This document shows positions 1-7,593 of a stretch of DNA of 63,256 nucleotides, in pieces. The stretch comes from Candidatus Rokuibacteriota bacterium. Lineage in GTDB: Bacteria > Methylomirabilota > Methylomirabilia > Rokubacteriales > CSP1-6. Both the position numbers and the translations under genes were made by a program. A model generated the notes under the pieces. That model did no database searches and was not told the origin of the DNA. It saw only the letters and a list, made by a program, of their open reading frames with translations. The stretch lies in contig QHSQ01000124.1 in assembly GCA_003221615.1 (NCBI GenBank), positions 1 to 63,256 of the forward strand, written 5' to 3'. Position 1 is the stretch's first letter. Each line of letters begins with the position of its first letter.

Positions 1-320
1 AAGCGGAGCGTGAGGTACCCGATGCCGAGCCCCAGGAGCGCCGAGACCAGCCCCCCGGCGACGATCAGCACCGGCAGCGGCGCCTCGAACGCCTCGATGA
101 GGAAGATCGCGGTGTACGCCCCGAGGGCAAAAAACGCCGGAGTGCCGAAGTTCACGTAGCCGGCGTAGCCACCGAGGACGTTCCACGCGGTGGCGATGAC
201 GACGTATTGCAGGACGATATACCCGGCGAAGTAGATGTACGGGTTGATGCGAAGCTTGGCCAGGAGAATCCCGAGCCCGATGACGGCTGCACCGACCACG
301 AGCGCCCTGGCCGTCTTCAC
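1..320 (-). CDS. livM: Branched-chain amino acid ABC transporter permease LivM (N-terminal part, cut by window edge)
   Basis: Reading the minus strand from a GTG at 320 gives about 106 codons of a LivM-type permease, the inner-membrane channel subunit that pairs with LivH. Several hydrophobic segments are visible, together with the family stretch TAWNVLGGYAGYVNFG near residues 45-60 and FFALGAYTA just after it, typical of the LivM N-terminal region. The start lies 3 bp after the livH stop, so the two are almost certainly co-translated. The C-terminal two thirds and any livG/livF ATPase genes lie outside the window. An ORF on the opposite strand over this region is only a high-GC shadow. Confidence 0.9.
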   Translation of the reverse strand, partial: MKTARALVVGAAVIGLGILLAKLRINPYIYFAGYIVLQYVVIATAWNVLGGYAGYVNFGTPAFFALGAYTAIFLIEAFEAPLPVLIVAGGLVSALLGLGIGYLTLR

Positions 321-323
321 CGG

Positions 324-1196
324 CTATCGCCCGAAGAGCCCGGCAGGCCGTACGGCCAGGGCCAGCAGGAGAATTCCGAACGAGACCGCGAGCGACCAGG
401 ACGGCCCGAAGAAGGTCGCCATCAGGCTCTCGGCGATTCCGAGAATGATCGAGGCGACCAGTGTCCCACCGATGCTCCCGAGGCCGCCCAGGACCGTGAT
501 CGCGAAGACGCGACCGATGTAGTCGCGATCGGTCGACGGCACGACCGGCGAGATCGTGATCAGCAAGGCGCCCGCGAGGCTGGCTGCCGCGATCCCGATC
601 CCGAACGCGATCGTCTTGATGCGGACGGGGTTGGCGCCCATGAGTCGGAGCGCGACCTGATCCTGGGAGACTCCCATGACGGCCCGGCCGTAGAAGGTTC
701 GCGACAGGAACAGATAGAGCGCGAGCGTCATCAACAGTCCGACGACGCACGGCACCAGGAGCCGGAAGGCGATGCCGACGCCCCCGAGATCGATCGACCG
801 GCCGATGTAGGCGGCCTCGACCAGCCGGTAGTCGACACCGTACTTCAGGCTCAGCCCCACCTCGATGATGAAGAGCAGGCCGAAGAAGAACACGAGCCCG
901 CGCAACGATTCCTCGCCGCGTCGCTCGAAGCTCGCGTAGTAGATCCGATAGACGCCGGCCCCGAGCCCGTAGAACAACGGCGTGAGCAGCACGCCAGTCA
1001 GGATCGGGTCGAGGCCGTACGAGCTGTTCATCACGTAGGCCGCGTACGCCCCGAGGATCACGAACGCCGGATGGGCGATGTTGACGATGTCGAGAAGACC
1101 GAAGGTGAGCGACACGCCGAGGCTGACGGCGGCGTAGAAGCCCCCGAGCAGCATCCCGGCGACGACCGCGTTGGCGAGCAGATCCCAGGAGAACAT
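324..1196 (-). CDS. livH: Branched-chain amino acid ABC transporter permease LivH
   Basis: The 290-residue protein is strongly hydrophobic throughout, with about eight membrane segments, and is a normal length for LivH. It starts MFSWDLLANAVVAGMLLGG and carries the LivH features GVSLTFGLLDIVNIAHPAF (residues about 27-45) and ITVLGGLGSIGGTLVA near residue 240, the EAA-type cytoplasmic contact for the ATPase. It sits between the binding-protein gene (80 bp upstream, separated by a perfect palindrome) and livM (3 bp downstream). Together with the HpaB-like gene at the head of the operon, the substrate may be an aromatic or other carboxylate rather than leucine; that is inference. Confidence 0.93.
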   Translation of the reverse strand: MFSWDLLANAVVAGMLLGGFYAAVSLGVSLTFGLLDIVNIAHPAFVILGAYAAYVMNSSYGLDPILTGVLLTPLFYGLGAGVYRIYYASFERRGEESLRGLVFFFGLLFIIEVGLSLKYGVDYRLVEAAYIGRSIDLGGVGIAFRLLVPCVVGLLMTLALYLFLSRTFYGRAVMGVSQDQVALRLMGANPVRIKTIAFGIGIAAASLAGALLITISPVVPSTDRDYIGRVFAITVLGGLGSIGGTLVASIILGIAESLMATFFGPSWSLAVSFGILLLALAVRPAGLFGR

Positions 1197-1227
1197 GTCG
1201 TGCGCCTGTCCACACAGAGCGAGCGCG

Positions 1228-1249
1228 CGCGCCCCGCCGGCGGGGCGCG
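1228..1249. other. 22-bp perfect palindrome between livK-like gene and livH
   Basis: An exact inverted repeat with 11-bp G+C-only arms (CGCGCCCCGCC and its complement) and no spacer lies in the 80-bp gap between the binding-protein gene and livH. No T-run follows on the minus strand, so it is not a standard intrinsic terminator. In transport operons, hairpins placed after the binding-protein gene often stabilise the upstream message or cause partial termination so that the binding protein is made in excess. That role is inferred from position only. Confidence 0.5.
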
Positions 1250-1276
1250 ACCCTCACCCGACGCGGAGTCCCGGCG

Positions 1277-2554
1277 CTATTTCTGCGCCGCCGAGTAGGG
1301 GTAGATCACGTTGCCCGACTTGAACTCGTCGGGATAGAGCACGACCTTCTTGCCGGGGACTCTGAACTGCTCGACGTCGCTCCCCTTGACGCCCTGGTAC
1401 TGGACCTGGAGCACGCGCGACTTGGCCCACTCACCGTTCGCCCCGAAGCGCACCTTGCCCACGATCGTGCTGAACTCGTTCGAGCGGATGTAGTCGGCGA
1501 CCTTCTGCTGGTCGAGGCTCTTGCTGCCCTCGATGGCCAGGCCGAGGATCTGCGCGGCGGAGTACGCGTAGGGCGGGAGGTAGTAGCCGAGCGGATCCAC
1601 GCCGGCCTCCTTCGCGCGCTTCTGATACTCGGCGAAGAACTCCTTGATGCCCGGAAACATCATGGTCTGCTCGGGCGCCCAGAAGTCGTAGTTGACGATG
1701 CCGTTCAGCATCGGCCCGAGGCTCGTCATGACCGTGGTGAACTGCAGGCCGACCATCCCGCCGCCGAAGATCTTGGGCTGCAGCCCAACCTCGTGCGAGG
1801 CGCGGACCATGCCCACCGAGTCCGGCGGGTACGAGGCGACGAACACGATGTCGGGGTTCACGGCCTTGATCGCGCGGGCGATCGGCGTGTAGTCGACGGT
1901 GCTCGGCGGATACGACTTGTCGTAGACGGTCTTGAAGCCGAACTTCTTGACGAGCTCGCGGGCGCCCGCGATGGCGTGCCGCGGGTACTCGGCGTCGGCG
2001 CCGACCAGCGCGATCGTCTGCGGCTTGGGATTCTGCTTGGCCGCGATCTCGAAGAATCCGGTCGCCCAGTTGGCCTCCGGATCCGGTCCCGAGGGCTGGA
2101 TCTGGAAGTAGTTCGGGTACTTGTACTTCTCGTTGTTGGCCAGGCCGAGGATGCCCATGATCGTGAGCTTGCGCTCCATCGCGATGGGCATGAGCGGCGC
2201 GATCAGGTTGGTCCCGTAGCCCGAGATGACGAAATCGACCTTGTCGACCTCGAGCAGCTTGGTGTAGATGCCGGGAACGGTCGCCGGGTTGGTCTGGTCG
2301 TCGTAGGAGATCAGCTCGACCGGACGGCCGAGGAGCCCGCCCTTCTTGTTCACGTCGTCCTTCCAGATCTGGATCGCCAGCAACGCGGGCTTGCCGTTCG
2401 CCGACAAGCCGCCCGTCAGCGCCATGCCGAGGCCGATCTTGATCGGATCCGCCGCGCGCGCGACGAACACGCCCGCGCCGGTGAGCCCGAGCGTGCCCGC
2501 GACGGCGCCGACCAGCGCCCAGCCCAGAAGCCTCCACATCCAGGGTCGATTCAT
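1277..2554 (-). CDS. ABC transporter substrate-binding protein, LivK type
   Basis: This 425-residue periplasmic binding protein (Peripla_BP_6 type) starts at the ATG at 2554, which gives a clear signal peptide: MNRPWMWRLLGWALVG, a hydrophobic core and a cleavage site near VARAA-DP. The mature part begins DPIKIGLGMALTGGLSANG, the usual start of LivK-like domains, and includes YDDQTNPATVPGIYTKLL and SYPPDSVGMVRASHEVGLQ. It captures the ligand for LivHM. It lies 14 bp downstream of the HpaB-like gene on the same strand, so binding protein and hydroxylase share a transcript. A longer frame reading upstream through the HpaB gene is an artefact of high GC. Ligand unknown. Confidence 0.92.
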   Translation of the reverse strand: MNRPWMWRLLGWALVGAVAGTLGLTGAGVFVARAADPIKIGLGMALTGGLSANGKPALLAIQIWKDDVNKKGGLLGRPVELISYDDQTNPATVPGIYTKLLEVDKVDFVISGYGTNLIAPLMPIAMERKLTIMGILGLANNEKYKYPNYFQIQPSGPDPEANWATGFFEIAAKQNPKPQTIALVGADAEYPRHAIAGARELVKKFGFKTVYDKSYPPSTVDYTPIARAIKAVNPDIVFVASYPPDSVGMVRASHEVGLQPKIFGGGMVGLQFTTVMTSLGPMLNGIVNYDFWAPEQTMMFPGIKEFFAEYQKRAKEAGVDPLGYYLPPYAYSAAQILGLAIEGSKSLDQQKVADYIRSNEFSTIVGKVRFGANGEWAKSRVLQVQYQGVKGSDVEQFRVPGKKVVLYPDEFKSGNVIYPYSAAQK

Positions 2555-2568
2555 CGATGTCCTCTCTC

Positions 2569-4167
2569 TCAGCGCGGCGTGCTGAGCCCGCTGACGTTGA
2601 TCAGGTCTTTCGCCTTCCAGCCGTCCAGATCGTACTCGGCCATGCAGCCCTCGGCGAACTGCTTCCAGCGATCGTACTGGCCGGAGGCAAGCGCGCCGAA
2701 CAGCGCGTAGCGCCGGATCTCTTCGTGGCTGCCGGAGTAGTTGATCTCGTAGAGCTCGTGGCGACCGCCGAACTCGGTGCCGATCGCGTCCCACAGGAGC
2801 TTCATGAGCTTGACGCGCTCGACCGCGTCGACCCCGCCCGAGCCCCGCATGTAGAGGTCGAGGTACTGGCGCAGATCCGCGTTCTTGAAGTCGCGCGCGT
2901 GCGAGTTGAGATAGATGAGCCCGCTCGCGACGGTCTTCTCGATCAGGTTCTTGATCTGCACGTACGCCTCGGGGGCCAGGACCTGATAGGCGGCCGCCGG
3001 CTCCATCGCCGGCAGGATGCAGCCGCCCGTCCACGGGTCGGCGCTCTTGGCCATCGCATCCGAAAGGCCCCAGATCATGTTGCGCCAGGCGATGACCTCG
3101 CCGATGTTCGCCTCGACGCCGCGGAACGAGCGTGCCCCGGTGATCTCGGTCGCCTTGATCATGAGGCCGGTGATGAAGTCGAGCTTGACCGCCAGGCGCG
3201 TGCAGCCGTGAATGAGCGCGCGCGGCAGGAAACCGGTGCGCGGGAAGAAGTTGTTCGCCTTCTCGACGTCGGCGTGCACGAACACGTCCTCCCAGGGCAC
3301 GAACACGTTGTCCATCACGAAGATCGCGTCGTTCTCGTCGAGCCGGCTCGACAGCGGATAGTCGAACGGGCTGCCGAGCAGGGCCGCGCGCATCTCGTTC
3401 GACACGCGGCAGATGAGCTTCACGCCCTTGGCGTTCGTCGGCACCATGAACACGATCGCGAAGTTCTTGCCCTGGACCGGGATGAGCCCGTGATGGGCGA
3501 CGAACGTGAAGTGGGTCAGCGCCGAGCCGGTCGCGACGACCTTGGCGCCGGAGACGTAGATGCCGGCGTCGGTCTCCCTGGTGACCCGCGCGTAGATGTC
3601 GGTCGGCCCGCCCGTCGCGCCCGGGGCGATGTTCCGGTCGACCGGCGGGTGGATGATCGCGTGGTTGATGAACGGCACGCGCTCCTGCGAGTAGCGATAC
3701 CAGCGGCGGGCGTTGTCCTGGTAGGGGGCGTAGAACTCGGCGTTCGCGCCGAGCGTGCCCAGGAAGGCCGCCTTGTAGTCGGGCGAGCGGCCGAGCCACC
3801 CGTAGGTGAGACGCGCCCACGCCGCGATCGCGTCGCGCCCGGCCACCTGCTCCTCGACCGTCGTCGGGGCGCGGAAGTATCGGTGCGTGAACCCGCCCCA
3901 CTCGGTGGGCTCGGTGAGCACGTGCGTGCCGCGCTCGTGGTCGTCGTGCAGCGCATCGTAGAGCCGCGCGAGCATCCGGGCGCAGTTCTGGAACGCGGGG
4001 TGGGTGGTGATGTTCTTGACGCGCTCGCCGTAGATCCAGACCTCGCGGCCGTCGTCGAGGCTCTCCAGGAACTCCTTGCCGGTGTACGGGAGTGCCGCCT
4101 TCTTCGCTGCGGCTTGCGGCGCCGCCTCGGTCCGTTTTGCGGATTTCGGCTTCGCGCTTTCAGCCAT
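2569..4167 (-). CDS. HpaB-family flavin-dependent hydroxylase (4-hydroxyphenylacetate 3-monooxygenase-like)
   Basis: The 532-residue protein matches the HpaB/4-hydroxybutyryl-CoA dehydratase superfamily along its length: [20 protein letters not shown] near residue 28, then [20 protein letters not shown] sequence, [11 protein letters not shown], and a central acyl-CoA-dehydrogenase-like fold with [18 protein letters not shown] do not see the Cys cluster of the 4-hydroxybutyryl-CoA dehydratases, so a reduced-flavin oxygenase on a phenolic substrate is the better reading. A Lys/Ala-rich tail of about 25 residues precedes the domain. It is the first gene of the operon ending in livKHM, with a recognisable promoter about 40 bp upstream. 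No small flavin reductase partner is present. Confidence 0.85.
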   Translation of the reverse strand: MAESAKPKSAKRTEAAPQAAAKKAALPYTGKEFLESLDDGREVWIYGERVKNITTHPAFQNCARMLARLYDALHDDHERGTHVLTEPTEWGGFTHRYFRAPTTVEEQVAGRDAIAAWARLTYGWLGRSPDYKAAFLGTLGANAEFYAPYQDNARRWYRYSQERVPFINHAIIHPPVDRNIAPGATGGPTDIYARVTRETDAGIYVSGAKVVATGSALTHFTFVAHHGLIPVQGKNFAIVFMVPTNAKGVKLICRVSNEMRAALLGSPFDYPLSSRLDENDAIFVMDNVFVPWEDVFVHADVEKANNFFPRTGFLPRALIHGCTRLAVKLDFITGLMIKATEITGARSFRGVEANIGEVIAWRNMIWGLSDAMAKSADPWTGGCILPAMEPAAAYQVLAPEAYVQIKNLIEKTVASGLIYLNSHARDFKNADLRQYLDLYMRGSGGVDAVERVKLMKLLWDAIGTEFGGRHELYEINYSGSHEEIRRYALFGALASGQYDRWKQFAEGCMAEYDLDGWKAKDLINVSGLSTPR

Positions 4168-4209
4168 GACGACACCCCCCCGGGAGGATTCGACCCCGAA
4201 CCGCCCCCA

Positions 4210-4237
4210 CTAATACCCGGGATCAGGGTTCGGTCAA
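4210..4237 (-). promoter_or_regulatory. Sigma-70-type promoter for the hpaB-like/liv operon
   Basis: On the minus strand there is TTGACC (4237-4232), a 16-bp spacer and TATTAG (4215-4210). The -10 box ends 42 bp before the ATG at 4167, and a G-rich ribosome-binding stretch sits just upstream of that ATG. The hexamers match the sigma-70 consensus well for such a GC-rich region. It lies in the divergent gap with the lipoprotein gene, for which no equally good promoter is visible. Confidence 0.5.
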
Positions 4238-4355
4238 GGCCGAAATCCGGTAGTCTGTGGTCTCGAGTGGAGGACTGGATGCGATGATGGCGAGGAGCGC
4301 GCCGCAGACCGTCGCGGAGGCTCCGGCCGGCCGGCCGGGGCGGCGCGGCAAACGG

Positions 4356-4622
4356 ATGATGACGCGAGCTTTTGTGTGCGCGGTGGCCGTGCTCGGTCTG
4401 GTGGCGTGCGGCCGCGGGACGAAGGAAGACATCGTCTCGAAGGCGCGGGACATCTCCAAGCGCGCCGAGCTCGAGCGGGTACTCGGCCAGCCCGACGAGA
4501 TCACCAAGCTCGGGCCCGTCGAGACCTGGCGCTACAAGGCCTCGAACGGCGAGGTGATCTTCCTGATCGTCGGGGACGATGTCACGTTGCAGGCAGCCGG
4601 CGCCCGAGACAAGGCGAAGTAG
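4356..4622 (+). CDS. Small BamE/SmpA-like lipoprotein
   Basis: From the ATG at 4356 the product is 88 residues: MMTRAFVCAVAVLGLVACGRG, a lipoprotein signal with lipobox LVAC and modified Cys near residue 17. The mature part, RAELERVLGQPDEITKLGPVETWRYK, has the pattern of SmpA/OmlA-type domains (LG-P-D followed by a tryptophan strand). It is therefore likely a membrane-anchored periplasmic protein. A frame beginning further upstream (4257) would bury the signal peptide, so the later start is chosen. The stop lies 17 bp before the UbiD gene. Function is unknown beyond the fold. Confidence 0.7.
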   Translation: MMTRAFVCAVAVLGLVACGRGTKEDIVSKARDISKRAELERVLGQPDEITKLGPVETWRYKASNGEVIFLIVGDDVTLQAAGARDKAK

Positions 4623-4639
4623 GATCCGAGGGGACAACG

Positions 4640-6046
4640 ATGGCACTCAATCTGCGAGACTTCCTGCAGGCTCTCGGCGACGACTTGATCCGGGTCGACG
4701 ACGAGATCGATCCGATCACCCAGGCCGGCGCGCTCTGCTCGGCGGCCCCCCGGCCGATCATGCTGAGCCGGCTCAAGGGCTTCCCGGGCTGGTCGCTCTG
4801 CGATATTTTGGTCAAGGACCGCGCCCGCCAGGCCAAGGCGCTCGGCACCACGCCGCGGCACGTCGTCCGCGAGCTGTCCGACCGCATGTTCACGCGTGTG
4901 CCCGGCGGCTCGAAGCTCGTTCCCGACGGCCCGTGCAAGGAAGTGAAGCTCCTCGGCGCCGACGCCGACATCACCAAGCTCCCGATCCCGATCCATTCGG
5001 AAGGCGACGCGGGCCGCTACCTCGGCTCGGGCGTCACGATCACCCGCGATCCCGAGACCGGCGTACGCAACGAGGCGATCATCCGGGCGCTCGTCCGCGG
5101 ACCTCGGAAGATGGGCTTCTGGATGGCCGCGCGCCACAACTGGGCGCATCTCATGAAGTACCAGGAGCGCGGCCTGCCGGCGCCGATGGCATTCGCGATC
5201 GGCCTGCATCCCGGCTACGAGATCCTCGCCAACTTCAGCGGCCGACACGAGGGCTATGACGAGCTCGAGATGGGCGCGGGTGTGCTCGGTGAGACGCTCG
5301 AGCTCGTGAAATGCGAGACGATCGACCTCGAGGTCCCCGCGCAGGCCGAGATCGTGATCGAGGGCGTCGTACCGCCGGGCGTGCGCGAGCCCGAGGGCCC
5401 GTTCGGCGAGTTCACCGGCTACAGCAAAGGCGCCGAAGGGCCGGCGCCCGTTTTCGAGGTGACGGGGATCACGCGGCGACGGGACGCGATCTATCGCCAC
5501 ATGCAGGCAACGGTCTTCACCGATCACCAGCCGCTCGTCTCGGTGCCGATGGAGGCCAGCCTCTACCGGCGGCTCAGCGAGATCCACGGCCGCACCGAGA
5601 TCCACGACGTCTACATCCCGCCGTGGGTCACGATGTTCACGGTGTTCGTCCAGATGACGCCGCGCTGGGACGGTCAGGCGCGCGACGTGCTGCTGGGTGT
5701 GCTGTCGAGCCCGTACCTGCACCCGAAGATCGCGATCGCGGTCGACGAGGACGTGAACATCTACGACCCGCGCGAGCTCTTCTGGGCGATCTCGACCCGC
5801 GTGAACCCCGAGCGCGACGTCATCATGATCCCGCACGAGCGCATTCATCCACTGGACATATCCGCGCCGAACGTCGACCGCTCCGAGGTGACGGTGATGC
5901 GCGTGGGCGGCAAGATGGCGATCGACGCGACGAAGCCGCCGCTCTGGCGAAAGAAGGAGCGCGACGAGTTCGCGCGCATCAAGCCCAAGGGCGCCGACGA
6001 TCCGGCGCTCCAGGCGCTGCTAGCGCGCCTGGCCTCGATGGGATAG
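4640..6046 (+). CDS. UbiD-family prFMN-dependent decarboxylase
   Basis: This 468-residue protein is a UbiD family member, which (de)carboxylates aromatic or alpha,beta-unsaturated acids using prenylated FMN. The ATG at 4640 follows a GAGGGG ribosome-binding site. It starts NLRDFLQALGDDLIRVDDEI, and near residue 250 has PEGPFGEFTGYS, containing the E-x4-E pair that with a conserved Arg forms the catalytic ERE network. GSGVTITRDPETGVRNEAII fits the prFMN/metal-binding segment. No ubiX-like prenyltransferase gene is in the window, so the cofactor must be made elsewhere. Its neighbour across the divergent promoter is the HpaB/liv operon, suggesting aromatic acid metabolism. Confidence 0.92.
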   Translation: MALNLRDFLQALGDDLIRVDDEIDPITQAGALCSAAPRPIMLSRLKGFPGWSLCDILVKDRARQAKALGTTPRHVVRELSDRMFTRVPGGSKLVPDGPCKEVKLLGADADITKLPIPIHSEGDAGRYLGSGVTITRDPETGVRNEAIIRALVRGPRKMGFWMAARHNWAHLMKYQERGLPAPMAFAIGLHPGYEILANFSGRHEGYDELEMGAGVLGETLELVKCETIDLEVPAQAEIVIEGVVPPGVREPEGPFGEFTGYSKGAEGPAPVFEVTGITRRRDAIYRHMQATVFTDHQPLVSVPMEASLYRRLSEIHGRTEIHDVYIPPWVTMFTVFVQMTPRWDGQARDVLLGVLSSPYLHPKIAIAVDEDVNIYDPRELFWAISTRVNPERDVIMIPHERIHPLDISAPNVDRSEVTVMRVGGKMAIDATKPPLWRKKERDEFARIKPKGADDPALQALLARLASMG

Positions 6047-6049
6047 CGC

Positions 6050-6538
6050 TCAGGCCGCGGAGGCGCGGCGCGCGCGGCGACGCCGCGGCCGCTCCATCCT
6101 CCGCAGCGGTCGCCGGACGGAGAACCCGACCATCCGCGCGGCGCCGACCCCCGCGCGCTGCACGGCATGGGCCGCGCCCTGGGCCGCGCCGACGGCCACT
6201 CGCCCGACCTCACCGCCGACCTCACGACCGGCGTCGACGGCGCCGCTGGTGGCGCTGATCGCGAGCCGGCCGAGATCGCCGCCGATTTCCTCGGCGGCTC
6301 GGATCGATCCGCGAACGGCGCTGAGCGCGGTCGTGCCGATCTCGGCGCCGACCTCCTGCACGCCACGCACCGCGGTGACGACCGTCTCGGTCACGGCGTG
6401 CACGAGACCGACCGACAGCGCTTCGGCGCCCTGGAGCGTCGTGCGAATGGCGGCGGGCATGCGTCCATCGCTGAGCGTCTTCGCGGCGGGAACCGATGCG
6501 GCCGTTGTGCGCGTGCGACTCATGGCTTGTCTTGGCAT
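6050..6538 (-). CDS. 22-residue helical repeat protein A (Ala/Gly-rich, phasin- or LEA-like)
   Basis: I do not recognise a named family. The ATG at 6538 is chosen because an AGGGGGGT site lies 8 nt before it; the product is 162 residues. After a basic, Ala/Thr-rich N-terminus come SVGLVHAVTETVVTAVRG and three exact 22-residue units (VQEVGAEIG..., AEEIGGDLG..., GREVGGEVG...), then a strongly Arg-rich tail (RRMERPRRRRARR). The unit is two 11-mers, like apolipoprotein, LEA or synuclein repeats that form long amphipathic helices on membranes. It is a clear paralogue of the protein at 12924-13580; the two bracket the P-type ATPase cassette. Binding to membrane or polyphosphate/DNA surfaces is conceivable. 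Confidence 0.75.
   Translation of the reverse strand: MPRQAMSRTRTTAASVPAAKTLSDGRMPAAIRTTLQGAEALSVGLVHAVTETVVTAVRGVQEVGAEIGTTALSAVRGSIRAAEEIGGDLGRLAISATSGAVDAGREVGGEVGRVAVGAAQGAAHAVQRAGVGAARMVGFSVRRPLRRMERPRRRRARRASAA
6164..6361 (-). repeat. Three coding copies of a 66-bp (22-residue) repeat
   Basis: Residues 60-125 of repeat protein A form three contiguous 22-residue units without gaps. The shared pattern is x-x-E-V/I-G-G/A-E/D-I/L-G-x-x-A, then a second half ending in G-x-x-x-A. The DNA itself has diverged, so these are old protein repeats, not a recent DNA expansion. Six further units of the same consensus are in the protein at 12924-13580. Confidence 0.8.
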
Positions 6539-6561
6539 GGCTGACAACCCCCCTCTAGCAC

Positions 6562-6649
6562 CTCGTGAGATAGTGACATTGTGGAAGCACGGCGAGGGTC
6601 CGTCAAACACTCGCTCGGTGCAAGGGATGAAGTTTTTTCATCTCACGAG
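6562..6649. promoter_or_regulatory. Divergent control region with two inverted repeats
   Basis: The 196-bp gap between repeat protein A (minus) and the DUF5132-like gene (plus) is the AT-richest stretch of the neighbourhood. CTCGTGAGA at 6562-6570 is matched by its exact complement TCTCACGAG at 6641-6649, 70 bp apart. Inside lies a second inverted repeat, GATGAA-GTTTT-TTCATC, at 6626-6642. Paired sites spaced around divergent promoters suggest operators for a shared regulator, perhaps metal-responsive. No convincing -35/-10 pair could be fixed. Confidence 0.35.
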
Positions 6650-6734
6650 CCGAATTTCTACTGGTCGTAACACAAACGTAGCACATGCTCCGCAACCCGA
6701 CTGGTAGCCTCCACGCCAGATCAGGAGGTCCTTG

Positions 6735-7061
6735 ATGCAGATCCATCCGACGTCCTTCCTGCTCGGGCTTGGCGCCGCGCTCGTCGTTCCGCTCTTCACC
6801 CGGGTCCTCCGTCCGCTGGCCATCGAAGCCGCGGTGGCGGGCATGGGAATGGTCGAGGAGGGACGTCGCCTCGTCGCCGAGCAGATGGAAACGTTCGAGG
6901 ACATCGTCGCCGAAGCCCGCGCGCGCCGCGAGGAGCAGCTGATCGCCGAGGGCAACGGGCATCATGTCGAGGCCGCGGTCGAGGTCGAGAGCGCCGGGGA
7001 CGAGGCCGATCGGGTCGGGTCCCGGCGGCGCGGCAACAGCGGCCGGCGGCGCGCGTCCTGA
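6735..7061 (+). CDS. DUF5132-like small membrane protein
   Basis: The 108-residue product has one N-terminal hydrophobic segment (FLLGLGAALVVPLFTRVLRP) followed by a charged helix, GRRLVAEQMETFEDIVAEARARREEQL, and a basic tail. This resembles DUF5132 proteins, which I recall as neighbours of P-type ATPases. AGGAGGTC lies 5-6 nt before the ATG at 6735 (a TTG directly upstream is the alternative). It is first in the ATPase gene series; the next gene begins 1 bp after its stop, so expression is coupled. It may be a membrane anchor or accessory subunit. The function is not known. Confidence 0.7.
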   Translation: MQIHPTSFLLGLGAALVVPLFTRVLRPLAIEAAVAGMGMVEEGRRLVAEQMETFEDIVAEARARREEQLIAEGNGHHVEAAVEVESAGDEADRVGSRRRGNSGRRRAS

Positions 7062-7062
7062 G

Positions 7063-7590
7063 ATGTCGGCCGTGACGCGCCGCGACGAGTGGGCGGATGC
7101 CCCTCGCGCGGTCGGCATCGTCCACGATATTCCTGGACGCCTGCGTCTGCGGCTACCGCCGGGGGCGAGCATCGCGGGCCTCAACGACGTCGTCGACCGG
7201 TTGAACGGCGCGCAGAGCTCCGTCTGGTCACCTCGCACGCGAAGCCTCCTGATCCGCTACGACGCGAGCATCCTCACCCCCGAGGAGATCACCCGGACGG
7301 TTGCCGAGCACGCTGACCTGGAAGTGCCGAGCTCGAGCGACGGTCCGCACGCTGCGGACGACCGCCCCCCGGTGGCCGCGGCGGTCGTTGGCGTGTTCAG
7401 CGACCTGAACGACCGCGTCGCCCGTGGGACACGCGGTCACCTCGACCTGCCGATCGTGCTCTCGGTCGGTCTGGCGCTCTGGGCCGGCCGGCAGCTCCTG
7501 CGCGGTCCGATCACGGCGCTCTCGTGGACGTCGGCGCTCTGGTACGCCCACGGGCTCTTCCGCGACTATCACGCAACGCGCGAGCACTAG
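7063..7590 (+). CDS. HMA_2-like domain protein with a membrane segment
   Basis: The 175-residue protein starts at ATG 7063, right behind the DUF5132-like gene. Residues about 15-85 (GIVHDIPGRLRLRLPP ... LLIRYDASILTPEEI) have the beta-alpha-beta fold pattern of HMA_2 domains, which resemble heavy-metal-associated domains but lack the CxxC metal site; no Cys pair is present here. Residues 120-165 include a hydrophobic stretch, LPIVLSVGLALWAGRQLL. The same domain type begins both ATPases downstream, so this protein may supply a regulatory domain in trans. The next start is 3 bp after its stop. Confidence 0.7.
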   Translation: MSAVTRRDEWADAPRAVGIVHDIPGRLRLRLPPGASIAGLNDVVDRLNGAQSSVWSPRTRSLLIRYDASILTPEEITRTVAEHADLEVPSSSDGPHAADDRPPVAAAVVGVFSDLNDRVARGTRGHLDLPIVLSVGLALWAGRQLLRGPITALSWTSALWYAHGLFRDYHATREH

Positions 7591-7593
7591 CTC

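Noticed and set aside
207..1298. 363-codon plus-strand frame over livH
   Set aside because: Low-complexity acidic/Arg-rich shadow; livH is clear on the other strand.
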